Source: Bradyrhizobium sp. AZCC 1721 (GTDB taxonomy: Bacteria; Pseudomonadota; Alphaproteobacteria; Rhizobiales; Xanthobacteraceae). From it: DNA of 64,000 nt. The stretch covers positions 4,827,001-4,891,000 of the forward strand of contig NZ_JAZHSB010000001.1 in assembly GCF_036924715.1 (NCBI RefSeq), written 5' to 3'. The position numbers were made by a program, and so were the translations under genes. Numbering within the stretch: the stretch's first letter is position 1; every line of letters starts with the position of its first letter. Shown here in pieces: positions 37,772 to 46,100 of this stretch. The notes below the pieces were generated by a model. The model was not told the origin of the DNA, searched no databases, and saw nothing but the letters and a program-made list of their open reading frames with translations.

Positions 37772-38177
37772 TTTGACTTCACTTTCTGATTCAACTTCCT
37801 AAGCTGATTCAACTTCTGAAGGTTTGAATCGGCGCGCGACGCGCGCACGGTTCAAACTCTCATGCTTGCCCGTTTTAGAAAGGCGGCCGGAATTCCCCAG
37901 CCAGAGATCGGGTTAGTAGCGTTTCCGCTAGCTCGCTCAAAGCCTCAATTGGGCCTCATCCGGAACGTCGGCGCAGCGCTACCGGACGATGCTACGCATC
38001 GCCTAGGCCGCACCGCATCCAGGACACCCGATAGCCCATGCATTCCGCGCCTGAAAGATGGGCTAAAAGTCGGGGCCGCACCAGCTTTCGCCGGCCGATT
38101 TGCGGTGCTATAGCCCCGCCTATAATCACCCACCCCGCCCCAAATGCGCGGTTTTCCGAGAAAAGGCCCCCTCCATC
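37772..38177. other. 406-bp divergent intergene between trmJ and icd
   Basis: No gene is seen. Near 37822-37858 GTTTGAA and TTCAAAC frame a GC-rich core (GGCGCGCGACGCGCGC), giving a potential hairpin close to the trmJ start. The icd leader 38130-38177 has no strong ribosome site other than CCCCCTCC-adjacent sequence. Promoters for both genes should lie here. Confidence 0.5.
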
Positions 38178-39392
38178 ATGGCAAAAATCAAGGTGACCAA
38201 CCCCGTCGTCGAACTCGATGGCGACGAGATGACCCGGATCATCTGGCAGTACATCAAGGACAAGCTGATCACCCCGTTCCTCGATGTCGAACTGCTCTAT
38301 TTTGACCTCGGAATGGAGTACCGCGACCAGACCAACGACCAGGTCACGATCGACGCCGCCAACGCCATCAAGAAGGTCGGCGTCGGCGTCAAATGCGCCA
38401 CCATCACCCCTGATGAAGCCCGGGTGAAGGAATTCGGCCTGAAGGAGATGTGGAAGTCGCCGAACGGCACCATCCGCAACATCCTGGGCGGCGTGATCTT
38501 CCGCGAGCCGATCATCTGCAAGAACGTGCCGCGCCTGGTTCCCGGCTGGACCAAGCCGATCATCATCGGCCGCCACGCCTATGGCGACCAGTACCGCGCC
38601 ACCGACATCAAGTTCCCGGGCAAGGGCACGCTGTCGATGAAATTCGTCGGCGAGGACGGCACCGTCATCGAGAAGGAAGTGTTCAAGACCCCGGGCGCCG
38701 GCGTCGCGATGGAAATGTACAATCTCGACGATTCCATCATCGATTTCGCCCGCGCCTCCTTCAACTACGGCCTGCTGCGCGGCTACCCGGTCTACCTCTC
38801 GACCAAGAACACGATTCTCAAGGTCTATGACGGCCGCTTCAAGGACATCTTCCAGGACATCTACGACCGCGAGTTCAAGAAGGAATTCGAGGCCAAGCGC
38901 CTCACCTACGAACACCGCCTGATCGACGACATGGTCGCCTCCGCGCTGAAATGGTCCGGCGGCTACGTCTGGGCCTGCAAGAACTACGATGGCGACGTGC
39001 AGTCGGATACGGTCGCGCAGGGCTACGGCTCGCTCGGCCTGATGACCTCGGTGCTGCTGACGCCCGACGGCAAGACGGTGGAAGCCGAAGCCGCGCACGG
39101 CACGGTGACCCGGCACTACCGCGAACATCAGAAGGGCAAGGAGACCTCGACCAATTCGATCGCGTCTATCTTCGCCTGGACCCGTGGCCTCGCCCACCGC
39201 GCCAAGCTCGACAACAACCCGCAGCTCGCAAAATTCGCCGACACGCTGGAAAAGGTCTGCGTTGCGACCGTCGAGGAAGGCTACATGACCAAGGACCTCG
39301 CGCTGCTGGTCGGCGCCGACCAGCGCTGGCTGTCCACGACCGGTTTCCTCGACAAGGTTGCTGCGAATCTCGAGAAGGCGATGGCGGCATAA
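38178..39392 (+). CDS. icd: NADP-dependent isocitrate dehydrogenase
   Basis: The enzyme oxidises isocitrate to 2-oxoglutarate with NADP in the TCA cycle. The 404-residue sequence is the eukaryote-like homodimeric type common in rhizobia: MAKIKVTNPVVELDGDEMTR, substrate-binding KSPNGTIRNILGG, and the metal-site YDGDVQSDTVAQGYGSLGLM. ATG 38178 gives the standard N-terminus. A 10-base perfect hairpin follows the stop. The long antisense frame 37992-39563 is a shadow of it. Confidence 0.97.
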   Translation: MAKIKVTNPVVELDGDEMTRIIWQYIKDKLITPFLDVELLYFDLGMEYRDQTNDQVTIDAANAIKKVGVGVKCATITPDEARVKEFGLKEMWKSPNGTIRNILGGVIFREPIICKNVPRLVPGWTKPIIIGRHAYGDQYRATDIKFPGKGTLSMKFVGEDGTVIEKEVFKTPGAGVAMEMYNLDDSIIDFARASFNYGLLRGYPVYLSTKNTILKVYDGRFKDIFQDIYDREFKKEFEAKRLTYEHRLIDDMVASALKWSGGYVWACKNYDGDVQSDTVAQGYGSLGLMTSVLLTPDGKTVEAEAAHGTVTRHYREHQKGKETSTNSIASIFAWTRGLAHRAKLDNNPQLAKFADTLEKVCVATVEEGYMTKDLALLVGADQRWLSTTGFLDKVAANLEKAMAA

Positions 39393-39401
39393 TCGGCTGA
39401 C

Positions 39402-39435
39402 GATGGTGTTGGTCCTTCGGGGCCAACACCATGGA
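39402..39435 (+). terminator. Stem-loop after icd
   Basis: ATGGTGTTGG and CCAACACCAT form a perfect 10-base stem around the loop TCCTTCGGGG, 10 bases after the icd stop codon. No T run follows, so it may be a processing or stability element rather than a full intrinsic terminator, or an attenuator before the DUF3455 gene. Confidence 0.6.
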
Positions 39436-39441
39436 TTTGCG

Positions 39442-39948
39442 ATGCCGATTGTCCGAAACACCGCTCTCGCTCTGCTTTTGTCATCGGCGACGCTTTTGAG
39501 CGTGCATGCCCAGACACCTCTTCCCGACGCCGTCGCGGCGTCGGGAGAAAAAACCGTGCTCACCCTCCACGCCGAGGGCGCGCAGGTCTACGAATGCAAG
39601 GCCGCCGCCGACGGCAAGCTCGCCTGGGCATTCCGAGAGCCGATCGCGACGCTGCTGCTCGACGGCAAGACCGTCGGCCGGCACTACGCCGGTCCGAACT
39701 GGGAGCACATCGATTCCAGCGCCGTCGTCGGCAAGGCCGCGGGCAACGCCCCCGGCGCGACGCCGGACGATATTCCCTGGCTGAAGCTGGAAGTGACGTC
39801 CGGCCGCGGCACCGGCATTCTCTCCGGCGTCACCACGGTGCAGCGGATCAACACCTCGGGCGGCAAGCTCGAAGGCGCCTGCGACAAGGCCGGCAGCTAT
39901 CGCAACGTGCCCTACTCCGCGGACTACGTGTTTCTGCGGAAAGGCTGA
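39442..39948 (+). CDS. Exported DUF3455 domain protein
   Basis: The 168-residue protein has a signal peptide (RNTALALLLSSATLLSVHAQ) and a DUF3455 (PF11937) domain. Typical features are LHAEGAQVYECKAAADGKLA and HYAGPNWEHIDSSAVVGKA, then VTTVQRINTSGGKLEGACDK. Two cysteines (in YECKA and EGACDK) could form a disulfide in the periplasm. The family is of unknown function. It lies 49 bases after icd and may share some of its transcript through the stem-loop. Confidence 0.87.
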   Translation: MPIVRNTALALLLSSATLLSVHAQTPLPDAVAASGEKTVLTLHAEGAQVYECKAAADGKLAWAFREPIATLLLDGKTVGRHYAGPNWEHIDSSAVVGKAAGNAPGATPDDIPWLKLEVTSGRGTGILSGVTTVQRINTSGGKLEGACDKAGSYRNVPYSADYVFLRKG

Positions 39949-39983
39949 ACGATTCTCCGCCGTAGCCCGCGTAGACCTTTCCA

Positions 39984-40069
39984 CGTCATTGCGAGCGAAG
40001 CGAAGCAATCCATTTCGCCACAAGCGGAGACATGGATTGCTTCGTCGCTAGCGCTCCTCGCGATGACGG
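39984..40069. repeat. Dispersed palindromic repeat, family B (copy 3, shorter)
   Basis: The element starts CGTCATTGCGAGCGAAGCGA and ends GCTAGCGCTCCTCGCGATGA. AGCAATCCATTTCG pairs with ATGGATTGCTTCG. It shares ends and the ATGGATTGCTTCGTCG block with the copies at 11692 and 22585 but lacks the CACCCGGTCGGCGC block. Confidence 0.8.
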
Positions 40070-40098
40070 GGCACGACCAAGCCCGCGGCCATTGCCTG

Positions 40099-40773
40099 CT
40101 AGCCCATCGCCACCTTGTCGCCGCGGTGCTCGCGTTGGTCGAGCCACATCGTGCCGAGCGCGAACGCCAGCCAGCCGAAATTGTAGACAAGGCCAATTAT
40201 CAGAACGACCCAGCCGGGAATTGGGCCGACTGCGGCGCGATCGACAAATTCCGCGAGGGTTGACGCGGGCGCCGGATGGATTGCGATCTTGCCGTAATAG
40301 GCAATCACCTGGACGGCGAGAATCCAGACGTAGTTGCGACGCAGCCGCCGCCCCGCCGCGCGGACAAATGAAATGTGGTGGCGGGGCGCGGTGTAGTCGT
40401 GGCCGAGTATCACCTGCCAGCTATCGTCGCGGGCTTCACCGGTGAATATCGGCGCGTAGAAATTCGTCTCCATCCATCGAGCTCGGGCGCGCCAGACATT
40501 GAAGTAGCGATAACGTCGCGCCTCCATGCCGAGAAACACGGCAATGAGCAGGCCTACGAGCAGGAGCGGCAGGGGTGAAGCTTCCGGGCTCGAAAAGGTC
40601 GTCGACAGGGCGATACCCATTGTGACAATCGCCCAGTTGGTCGTGTTGTCGAGCCGCGTTCTCCAGATTGTCGAACGGTAGACTTCGCCCCGGTAGAGAT
40701 GAGCGATGGCGCCCATTTCGGCAGAATTGAAGCTGTGTTGGCGCTGTGTTTCGCTGGAAGCCGTAACAGACAT
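40099..40773 (-). CDS. DUF2270 membrane protein
   Basis: The 224-residue protein is a DUF2270 (PF10028) predicted integral membrane protein. The conserved N-terminal part reads MGAIAHLYRGEVYRSTIWRT with RLDNTTNWAI following. RYRYFNVWRARARWMETNFY is the family core. About four hydrophobic helices can be seen. ATG 40773 gives the shorter protein starting MSVTASSETQ. Function unknown. It stands alone, convergent with the DUF3455 gene across a repeat. Confidence 0.85.
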   Translation of the reverse strand: MSVTASSETQRQHSFNSAEMGAIAHLYRGEVYRSTIWRTRLDNTTNWAIVTMGIALSTTFSSPEASPLPLLLVGLLIAVFLGMEARRYRYFNVWRARARWMETNFYAPIFTGEARDDSWQVILGHDYTAPRHHISFVRAAGRRLRRNYVWILAVQVIAYYGKIAIHPAPASTLAEFVDRAAVGPIPGWVVLIIGLVYNFGWLAFALGTMWLDQREHRGDKVAMG

Positions 40774-41047
40774 GGCGGGACTCCGGTTGTCCGAACCGCG
40801 GATCACCGGCGTTGACCGGGAGCGTCCACATCATCAACGCCGATGAACCTATCCGGAATTGTGACGTCGCAACTATGCTCGCCCCGAGGCCGAATTGCCA
40901 GCAACAGGTCGAGCAATAGAACGGTGCACCGCAGTATCGCGGCCTAGCGTCCGCATTGGGTTGCGTGCGTGACTACAATGACGACGACATCGCGCAACCC
41001 GACAGGGCGCTGCTCACGGCGCAACTTCCCACCCGTGCTCGTCTACC

Positions 41048-41371
41048 TCAGCGGAGAGAAACTATCGTAGTCCCGGCCATGCCAAGTACACGCGCGGCCC
41101 CGGTGGACAGGTCTATGCATCGTCCCTTCACGAACGGACCACGGTCATTTATCCGGACGGTGACGCTTCGTCCGGTGGAATGTGAGGTGACTGTGACGTT
41201 AGAGCCGAATGGTCTGGCGCGATGCGCTGCGGTCATCGCATTTGGATTCATCCGCTCTCCCGATGCGGTTCGGCCGCCGCCGTAGCCATAGCGCGAAGCA
41301 ATGCAGGTTTCGGCAAATACAGGCGCAGACAGACAGCTAAGCGCCAAGGCGGCGCATACCGGGCGGATCAT
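41048..41371 (-). CDS. RlpA-like double-psi beta-barrel exported protein
   Basis: The 107-residue protein has a signal peptide (MIRPVCAALALSCLSAPVFA) and one RlpA-type double-psi beta-barrel. The diagnostic segments are GGGRTASGERMNPNAMTAAH, then PFGSNVTV and VTVRINDRGPFVKGRCIDLS. RlpA proteins are septal lytic transglycosylases or peptidoglycan binders; this short form lacks the SPOR domain. The conserved catalytic Asp in INDRGPF is kept. ATG 41371 gives the signal peptide its normal start. Confidence 0.88.
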   Translation of the reverse strand: MIRPVCAALALSCLSAPVFAETCIASRYGYGGGRTASGERMNPNAMTAAHRARPFGSNVTVTSHSTGRSVTVRINDRGPFVKGRCIDLSTGAARVLGMAGTTIVSLR

Positions 41372-41525
41372 CGTCAGCCTTCCAGGACCGAAGCTCAATG
41401 GGCCAACTGCCAACTTTTCGCGGGCCTCTGAGTTCCAGCAAGCGCGTCAGAATGACGAAAGCGGCACAGCATCGTTGCGGTAACAGGATCGTCTAAGCGC
41501 GTGATGCGCCCGGACAATCGGCGCC

Positions 41526-41870
41526 CTACCGCTTGGCCCCGAGATACGTCGTCCAGACGGCGCTGGCTAAGGTCTGTGATGTTTTGCGAGCGCATGCCTT
41601 TTCGACTTCGGCAACGATCGAAGACACACTGATTCTCGGCTGTGTTTGGCCACTCGCCGCAGCAACGTAATTGAGTCCCGTCCAGAAACCGTGAATCCAG
41701 ACCGTCCCCTCCAACAGATGCTCTTCCGTAGACCGCCAGTGAGCGCAACTCATGCTCCCTGCTCCGATCATGTCGACTGAAACCTTGGCATCCTGCGCTG
41801 ACGCTGTGCAGACCGACGCGCCGAGGACGATCGACGCAAATAGAGATGGCCTTATCATCCACCAGGTCAT
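41526..41870 (-). CDS. Exported hypothetical protein, HdeA-like size
   Basis: The 114-residue protein starts at ATG 41870 and has a signal peptide (RPSLFASIVLGASVCTASAQ). The mature 80 residues contain two cysteines (MSCAHW and KACARK) and the WIHGFWTGLNY aromatic segment. The pattern of C-x2-W ... GFWTGLNYVAA ... C resembles small rhizobial periplasmic proteins such as Rap1a-like or HdeA-like families, but I cannot assign one. It is the first gene downstream of the duplicated alaS end. Confidence 0.7.
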   Translation of the reverse strand: MTWWMIRPSLFASIVLGASVCTASAQDAKVSVDMIGAGSMSCAHWRSTEEHLLEGTVWIHGFWTGLNYVAAASGQTQPRISVSSIVAEVEKACARKTSQTLASAVWTTYLGAKR

Positions 41871-42193
41871 GCTGGCACCTCTCGCTCGAACGCCCAAAGT
41901 CGGCTGTCGCGTAAGTCCAGCGATCGGGTTGGCTACCGGAATGCCGCTACCAACGATGCCCGCAAGGTCCCGGCACCATCGAGGGTTCGATCAACGTGGA
42001 TTCCTGCAGCATCACCAGGAATTAGGCTGCAGCGTGACAAATGCAGATGGCGTTAGCCCATTCTGCTGTTCCGCTTGTAGGCGGGATGGCTGGCGCCTGC
42101 TCAGCAAGTTGATCCATCATCAGCCATTGCATCGCAGCGACTGCGTTGGCGATCGCGGCCAAGGCGCCTATGATTGCACGCCTCGGCTTGCCC
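41871..42193. other. 323-bp flank of the alaS duplication, no clear gene
   Basis: This is the DNA that would originally have followed the alaS stop codon. A minus-strand frame ending at 42022 (GALAAIANAVAAMQWLMMDQ, then LAEQAPAIPPTSGTAEW) looks protein-like but has no ATG before AMQWLMM; it could be a small or broken gene. No tRNA or terminator is evident. Confidence 0.4.
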
Positions 42194-42517
42194 CTAAGCT
42201 CCCGCCATCGCCTGCTCGATCGCCGAGAGCGCCGCATTAGCCTTGGCGCCATCGGGCCCGCCGGCCTGCGCCATGTCGGGCCGGCCGCCGCCGCCCTTGC
42301 CGCCGAGCGCTTCCGAGCCCTTGCGCACCAGTTCGACCGCATTGAATCGCGCGGTGAGATCGGCGGTGACGCCAACGACGATGCCGGCTTTGCCGTCCTC
42401 GGTGACGCCGACGATCGCGACGACGCCGGAGCCGATCTGCTTCTTGCCGTCGTCGACCAGGCTCTTCAGATCCTTGGTCTCGACGCCCTCGACCGCGCGG
42501 GCCAAGAGCTGCTTCAA
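42194..42517 (-). pseudogene. Duplicated 3' end of alaS (displaced fragment)
   Basis: This fragment encodes the last 101-104 residues of alanyl-tRNA synthetase (LLARAVEGVETKDLKSLVDD to the end SAIEQAMAGA). Its DNA looks identical, by eye, to the end of the complete gene over 304 bases (42196-42499 against 46319-46622). The fragment ends in TAG while the complete gene ends in TGA, because identity stops within the stop codon. Upstream of base 42499 the sequence diverges, although LLAR is still encoded with other codons for a few residues. It cannot make a synthetase. It marks the far border of the toxin-antitoxin island. Confidence 0.92.
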
Positions 42518-42539
42518 CGCGTTTGACCGCCTTCTCGAT

Positions 42540-43064
42540 TCACGACGGGTCCTCGATTCCTTTTCGGGCTTCGTGATCATTTACCCAAATATGGATGACC
42601 ACGCCCCCTCCGTTTTGCGTGAACGCTGAACATTCTATCTTGGCCACATTTGGAATATCGAGTTCCTCTGCCCCATCTTTGCTCCTCAGCGCGGATTTAT
42701 AGCATTTGCGTGATGCTGTTTCGAGCGTGTTGGCCGGTGAACCTGTTACCGCTTCTCCTCCTCGCGCTAAAATCTCAAACCAAGAGTTTGGGGGAAAGGC
42801 ATTATCCCACGTGAGAGAAACTCCCGTGAGACGGTAGCTGGTGCAACTCAATACAAATCGAGGCCGGTCGAAGAACACGCCAGTGCCAGAAGGAGAAAAA
42901 TGATCGAACCGCGCATTTGTGCGTTCAACGATGCGCGCGGCAATTTCTTTGCATCTCGCAGAGTCAACGCGGCGTTCTTTCGCGAGTGTTGCTTCGCTTA
43001 ATCCGCCCAGTGTGCAACACACAACCAGGCTCCAAAGGCCGCGCATCATGCCTTTTGCCGACAT
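42540..43064 (-). CDS. Exported hypothetical protein in the alaS island
   Basis: The product is about 174 residues from ATG 43064 (MSAKGMM); ATG 43088, 43049 and 43046 are alternatives. Residues 6-30 form a signal peptide-like segment (MRGLWSLVVCCTLGGLSEAT). The mature part has four or five cysteines spread through SARCKEIAARIVERTNARFD, VLSCTSYRLTGVSLTWDN, SRKCYKSAL and KIECSAF, consistent with disulfides. I recognise no family. It is the last gene of the island's same-strand cluster, starts 50 bases after the SocB-like gene and ends just inside the island border. Confidence 0.6.
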   Translation of the reverse strand: MSAKGMMRGLWSLVVCCTLGGLSEATLAKERRVDSARCKEIAARIVERTNARFDHFSPSGTGVFFDRPRFVLSCTSYRLTGVSLTWDNAFPPNSWFEILARGGEAVTGSPANTLETASRKCYKSALRSKDGAEELDIPNVAKIECSAFTQNGGGVVIHIWVNDHEARKGIEDPS

Positions 43065-43113
43065 GGGCGAATTGAACCTACTACCCATAGGCGTGCTGCT
43101 ATAAAATCGGCAA

Positions 43114-43860
43114 TTAAGAGAAAAGCCCCCCGCCACCTGCCCCGCGACGACGCGCGTCTGCCGCACGCTCTTCGCAGACTTCTCTCCACATTTCGTAAGT
43201 TTCGGAGACCATGTGGTCTAACTCGTCGAACGTGAAAAGCTCTACTCCTTGATCCAAAGAAACGACGGGCACTCTCGGCCCCTTCTCCGAAAGCGCGAAC
43301 TGCACAATTGCCAGCGCGACATCGGCAAAGTCAGGATCGGCTGCTCGAATGCGTTCGTGCATCATTGAGAAAACGAACCTACGCCCCTGCGCAGTCAGTC
43401 GTTTCGCGCGGCGAGGGTCCAAGAATGGGATGATGGCTCGCTCGCCAACGGTCAAAATGACAGGCTGCCAAAAGACGACTTTCGTGCCGATTCCCAGTTG
43501 GAGCGGGAAAATATCATGGCGACGTCCGATAATCGCTTTCTCGCTGACGAAATCGAATAGCCCCTCCGCGACACGCAGATTAGCCCGCTCTTCCGCGTCG
43601 CTATCAGATCGCTTCCGAATAGTGGCCTGAATCTTTTCCCAAGGCGCGCGTGGCATCGGGCCAATGAGGTCAGATTGGACATTCAGGACGTCTGAGATTG
43701 TCGCTCTGACTGGGCTATAGGAATATGGAGGATGCCCCAGCCGCATTTGATCGAGTGCGCGCCTCTTCTCGTCTTTTGGAAGCGGAGCAATTCGGGCAAG
43801 GTCGATCTCAGGCAAAGGGCGTATCTTCACTAGGCTCTCCGGCGGAGGGATGGCTCCCAA
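43114..43860 (-). CDS. SocB-like toxin (DNA replication inhibitor family), partner of the Panacea protein
   Basis: The 248-residue protein overlaps the end of the Panacea/SocA gene by 53 bases. The gene order, the overlap and the sequence (LPEIDLARIAPLPKDEKRRA, then RRFVFSMMHERIRAADPDFA and FTFDELDHMVSETYEMWREV) fit the SocB family as I remember it. In Caulobacter, SocB blocks replication by binding the DnaN sliding clamp and SocA delivers it to ClpXP. The segment QSDLI at residues 62-66 resembles a clamp-binding peptide of the QxxLx type. No signal peptide or membrane segment is seen. If not SocB, it is still the best toxin candidate of a Panacea pair. Confidence 0.6.
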   Translation of the reverse strand: MGAIPPPESLVKIRPLPEIDLARIAPLPKDEKRRALDQMRLGHPPYSYSPVRATISDVLNVQSDLIGPMPRAPWEKIQATIRKRSDSDAEERANLRVAEGLFDFVSEKAIIGRRHDIFPLQLGIGTKVVFWQPVILTVGERAIIPFLDPRRAKRLTAQGRRFVFSMMHERIRAADPDFADVALAIVQFALSEKGPRVPVVSLDQGVELFTFDELDHMVSETYEMWREVCEERAADARRRGAGGGGLFS

Positions 43861-44356
43861 TAGAAACCTTATGATGCTTAAACCGCTCCCGAATCACATC
43901 GTCGGGAATACGCATCCCAAATGCCAGAGACGTTCTCCCTTTGTCCACCACAAAGTGCCACGGCGCGCCCTTGGCGTGGGAGATATCCACTAGTCTGCCG
44001 GGGGTCATTCGCCCGTAAGACTGCACGATTCGGCTTATGTGCCGAATGATGTCGGGATCGGAAGGCGGCGTAATGGCTTCTCGCGTCCCCTTCACGACAT
44101 TCAACCGCGCCGCACGGAAGTTGATCGGCTCAGCGCCCGCGACCTTGAACGCTTGGTACGCGGTTGGATGCACGGGTCCGTACTCCCAGGCTTCGAAGTA
44201 TCCGGAAACGAGTGGTCGCTTCTGTTCGATCAGGAAGATTGCATGTGCAAAGTACAGTAGCTTCTGGAGCGCAAGATTAGTCATGCGACGTTCCATGCGC
44301 TCGCTTTCATCGAGCATCAGGTTCGCTATACCGCGCGCGTCATACACTTCACCCAT
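43808..44356 (-). CDS. Panacea-domain (DUF4065) antitoxin, SocA family
   Basis: The 182-residue protein is a Panacea/DUF4065 (PF13274) domain. The family core is MTNLALQKLLYFAHAIFLIE, followed by YFEAWEYGPVHPTAYQAFK. Panacea proteins are antitoxins or proteolytic adaptors; Caulobacter SocA is one and acts as a ClpXP adaptor for the toxin SocB. It starts 18 bases after darG and overlaps the next gene by 53 bases, so all are probably one transcript. Its length matches a stand-alone antitoxin. Confidence 0.85.
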   Translation of the reverse strand: MGEVYDARGIANLMLDESERMERRMTNLALQKLLYFAHAIFLIEQKRPLVSGYFEAWEYGPVHPTAYQAFKVAGAEPINFRAARLNVVKGTREAITPPSDPDIIRHISRIVQSYGRMTPGRLVDISHAKGAPWHFVVDKGRTSLAFGMRIPDDVIRERFKHHKVSIGSHPSAGEPSEDTPFA

Positions 44357-44374
44357 AAGCGTCGACTTCGGGCT

Positions 44375-45463
44375 TTAGTTGGGTTTAGCAGGCACCAAGC
44401 CTGATTCTGCCAGTGTCGATAGTGCGATCTCGATAGTGCGATCCTCGAACAGCTTCAGCTTACGTTGACCCGCCGTCTTTCCGCCGGGCCAACTCGCCAG
44501 CCGCTCGCGGATGGATGCTACATCGGGTTCAACCGCATCCTTGTCCAAAAGCCAGTCGACGGTAGAAAGAAGCTCCATTCCCAAAGGAGACTCAAATCCG
44601 TCAATCAAACTCGACGTCTTTTCTAGCGCTGGCCGATACTCTTTAGTCTCCGGCGACGTAAGATACGCAGCAACCTTATCACGCTTGGAGTCGTCGAAGT
44701 GAATGACATCAAACGGGCCTGCGTCTCCCAATCGCTTGTCGCAATGCAGGCAACTTCCGTCCAGGCCGTTTAGGAGGTGCTTCAGCTTCTCGGAGTATGG
44801 TCCGAATTTGTTCGCCGTGAACTGAAAGTCCATACGGTTCTCTAGACCAAGCTTTTCAACGTAACGCTCAAGAAAGTATCCGAGCTTCTGGATTTCGAGC
44901 AGCGTGCAGTCGAAACCGAGAATGGAATATCGTCGCACTAGCTCCGCAATGAGAGCGCGTGTCGGAGTCAGCGATTGTACACCTGTTCTCTTGGCAACAT
45001 TCTGATATTTTGCGGTAGGCTCATAAACGATGACATCCACATCAGGCATCTCTCCTAGAGAGGCCTCGATTTCACGTCTCACATCCTTCCAATTAAGGCC
45101 ACCATTGCCCGCTCCTAGCGGAGGTAATGCGATGGATTTGATATGCTTCTCTGCTATGACCCGTTTCAAGTCATCCAACCCCTGAACAATCCAATCCATT
45201 TGTGACGGAAATCGCCAGTGAGCTTTCGTTGGGAAATTGATTATCCACTTGGGGCCGAACATTTGCCGACGCTCAGTTACGAACATCTTGCCAAGTTGAA
45301 CTTCCTTCAAACGACAAGCGTCTTCATAAGCTTTGAAATTCTCGGGATAGGCTTCCTTGAACATCAAAGCCACCCCTTTGCCCATCACCCCCACCGTATT
45401 GACGGTGTTGACGAGAGCTTCCACCTCGGACTCCAACAGGTTTCCTTGCGTAAAACGGATCAT
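44375..45463 (-). CDS. darG: DarG antitoxin: macro-domain DNA ADP-ribosylglycohydrolase
   Basis: DarG removes ADP-ribose from thymidine on DNA and also binds DarT directly. The 362-residue protein has an N-terminal macro domain (MIRFTQGNLLESEVEALVNT, then VNTVGVMGKGVALMF). Lys80 in INFPTKAHWR matches the catalytic lysine reported for DarG of Thermus. LPPLGAGNGGLNW is the second loop. The C-terminal region from about residue 165 (ALIAELVRRYSILGFDCTLL, then EIQKLGYFLERYV) is the DarG-specific extension. The start follows the DarT stop after one base. Length and order match known darTG operons. Confidence 0.92.
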   Translation of the reverse strand: MIRFTQGNLLESEVEALVNTVNTVGVMGKGVALMFKEAYPENFKAYEDACRLKEVQLGKMFVTERRQMFGPKWIINFPTKAHWRFPSQMDWIVQGLDDLKRVIAEKHIKSIALPPLGAGNGGLNWKDVRREIEASLGEMPDVDVIVYEPTAKYQNVAKRTGVQSLTPTRALIAELVRRYSILGFDCTLLEIQKLGYFLERYVEKLGLENRMDFQFTANKFGPYSEKLKHLLNGLDGSCLHCDKRLGDAGPFDVIHFDDSKRDKVAAYLTSPETKEYRPALEKTSSLIDGFESPLGMELLSTVDWLLDKDAVEPDVASIRERLASWPGGKTAGQRKLKLFEDRTIEIALSTLAESGLVPAKPN

Positions 45464-45464
45464 C

Positions 45465-46100
45465 TTAGAGATACCATGTGCGTCGTGTGAGAACTTTCAA
45501 TTTCTTACCTTTCGAATCGGCGAGCGCTTGAACTTCGTCTCCAACCGAATCGTTGTAACAGGCCACGCCCATCAAGGCGCTTAACGGTACGTTCTTGTGC
45601 ACCAACGCTTCCGCTTGATACTTTTCGAATTTCTCCACGTCGTACTTCTTAAAGTTTTTGACTTGAAGAACGGGCCAAATGATCCAATCCAAGTCGTCCA
45701 GATTGTCTGAGAACTGAGCCAGCTTCAGATAAGCGTGTCTATCTGTGAAGACGAAAGGAACTCCCTGCTTCTTCAGCAAATGCAGCGATGACACGAGTAT
45801 GACGATGTCTTCTATCGGCTTTTTAGCGATACCATTGTACCCAGTCTTGATGTTGTAGAGCATTGGACTGAATGGCGTGAAATAGAACGGCACGTAGTCA
45901 CTGAGCGTTCCACCCGGCCCGCATGGCACCGGGTGCGCAGCGCGTTTAGAGATCAATTCTTGATTACCGATCTCGGCGTATTTCGCAGCGCCTGCGGCGC
46001 TCTTGCACTTACAGCCACTGTCAATCACGCTCCCGATGTTATCGCGGTGGCAAATTCGAAAGATCAGCGCCTTTTCGGGATTCAGGAGGTCTTTAGACAT
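45465..46100 (-). CDS. darT: DarT toxin: single-stranded DNA thymidine ADP-ribosyltransferase
   Basis: DarT uses NAD to ADP-ribosylate thymidines in single-stranded DNA, blocking replication; darTG acts as a toxin-antitoxin and phage-defence system. The 211-residue protein starts MSKDLLNPEKALIFRICHRD at ATG 46100; an upstream ATG at 46139 is less likely. PGGTLSDYVPFYFTPFSPML is the family signature. Arg53 and Glu164 (in KYQAEALVHKNVPL) sit where the NAD-binding arginine and catalytic glutamate are expected, so the toxin looks intact. It begins 217 bases after the alaS stop, with lower GC than its flanks. Confidence 0.92.
   Translation of the reverse strand: MSKDLLNPEKALIFRICHRDNIGSVIDSGCKCKSAAGAAKYAEIGNQELISKRAAHPVPCGPGGTLSDYVPFYFTPFSPMLYNIKTGYNGIAKKPIEDIVILVSSLHLLKKQGVPFVFTDRHAYLKLAQFSDNLDDLDWIIWPVLQVKNFKKYDVEKFEKYQAEALVHKNVPLSALMGVACYNDSVGDEVQALADSKGKKLKVLTRRTWYL

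Noticed and set aside
37992..39563. 523-codon minus-strand frame opposite icd
   Set aside because: Antisense to a confident icd gene; composition is typical of a shadow frame.
41752..42240. 162-codon plus-strand frame near the alaS fragment
   Set aside because: It crosses the repeat border and the opposite-strand exported gene and has a mixed Cys/His composition without a pattern.
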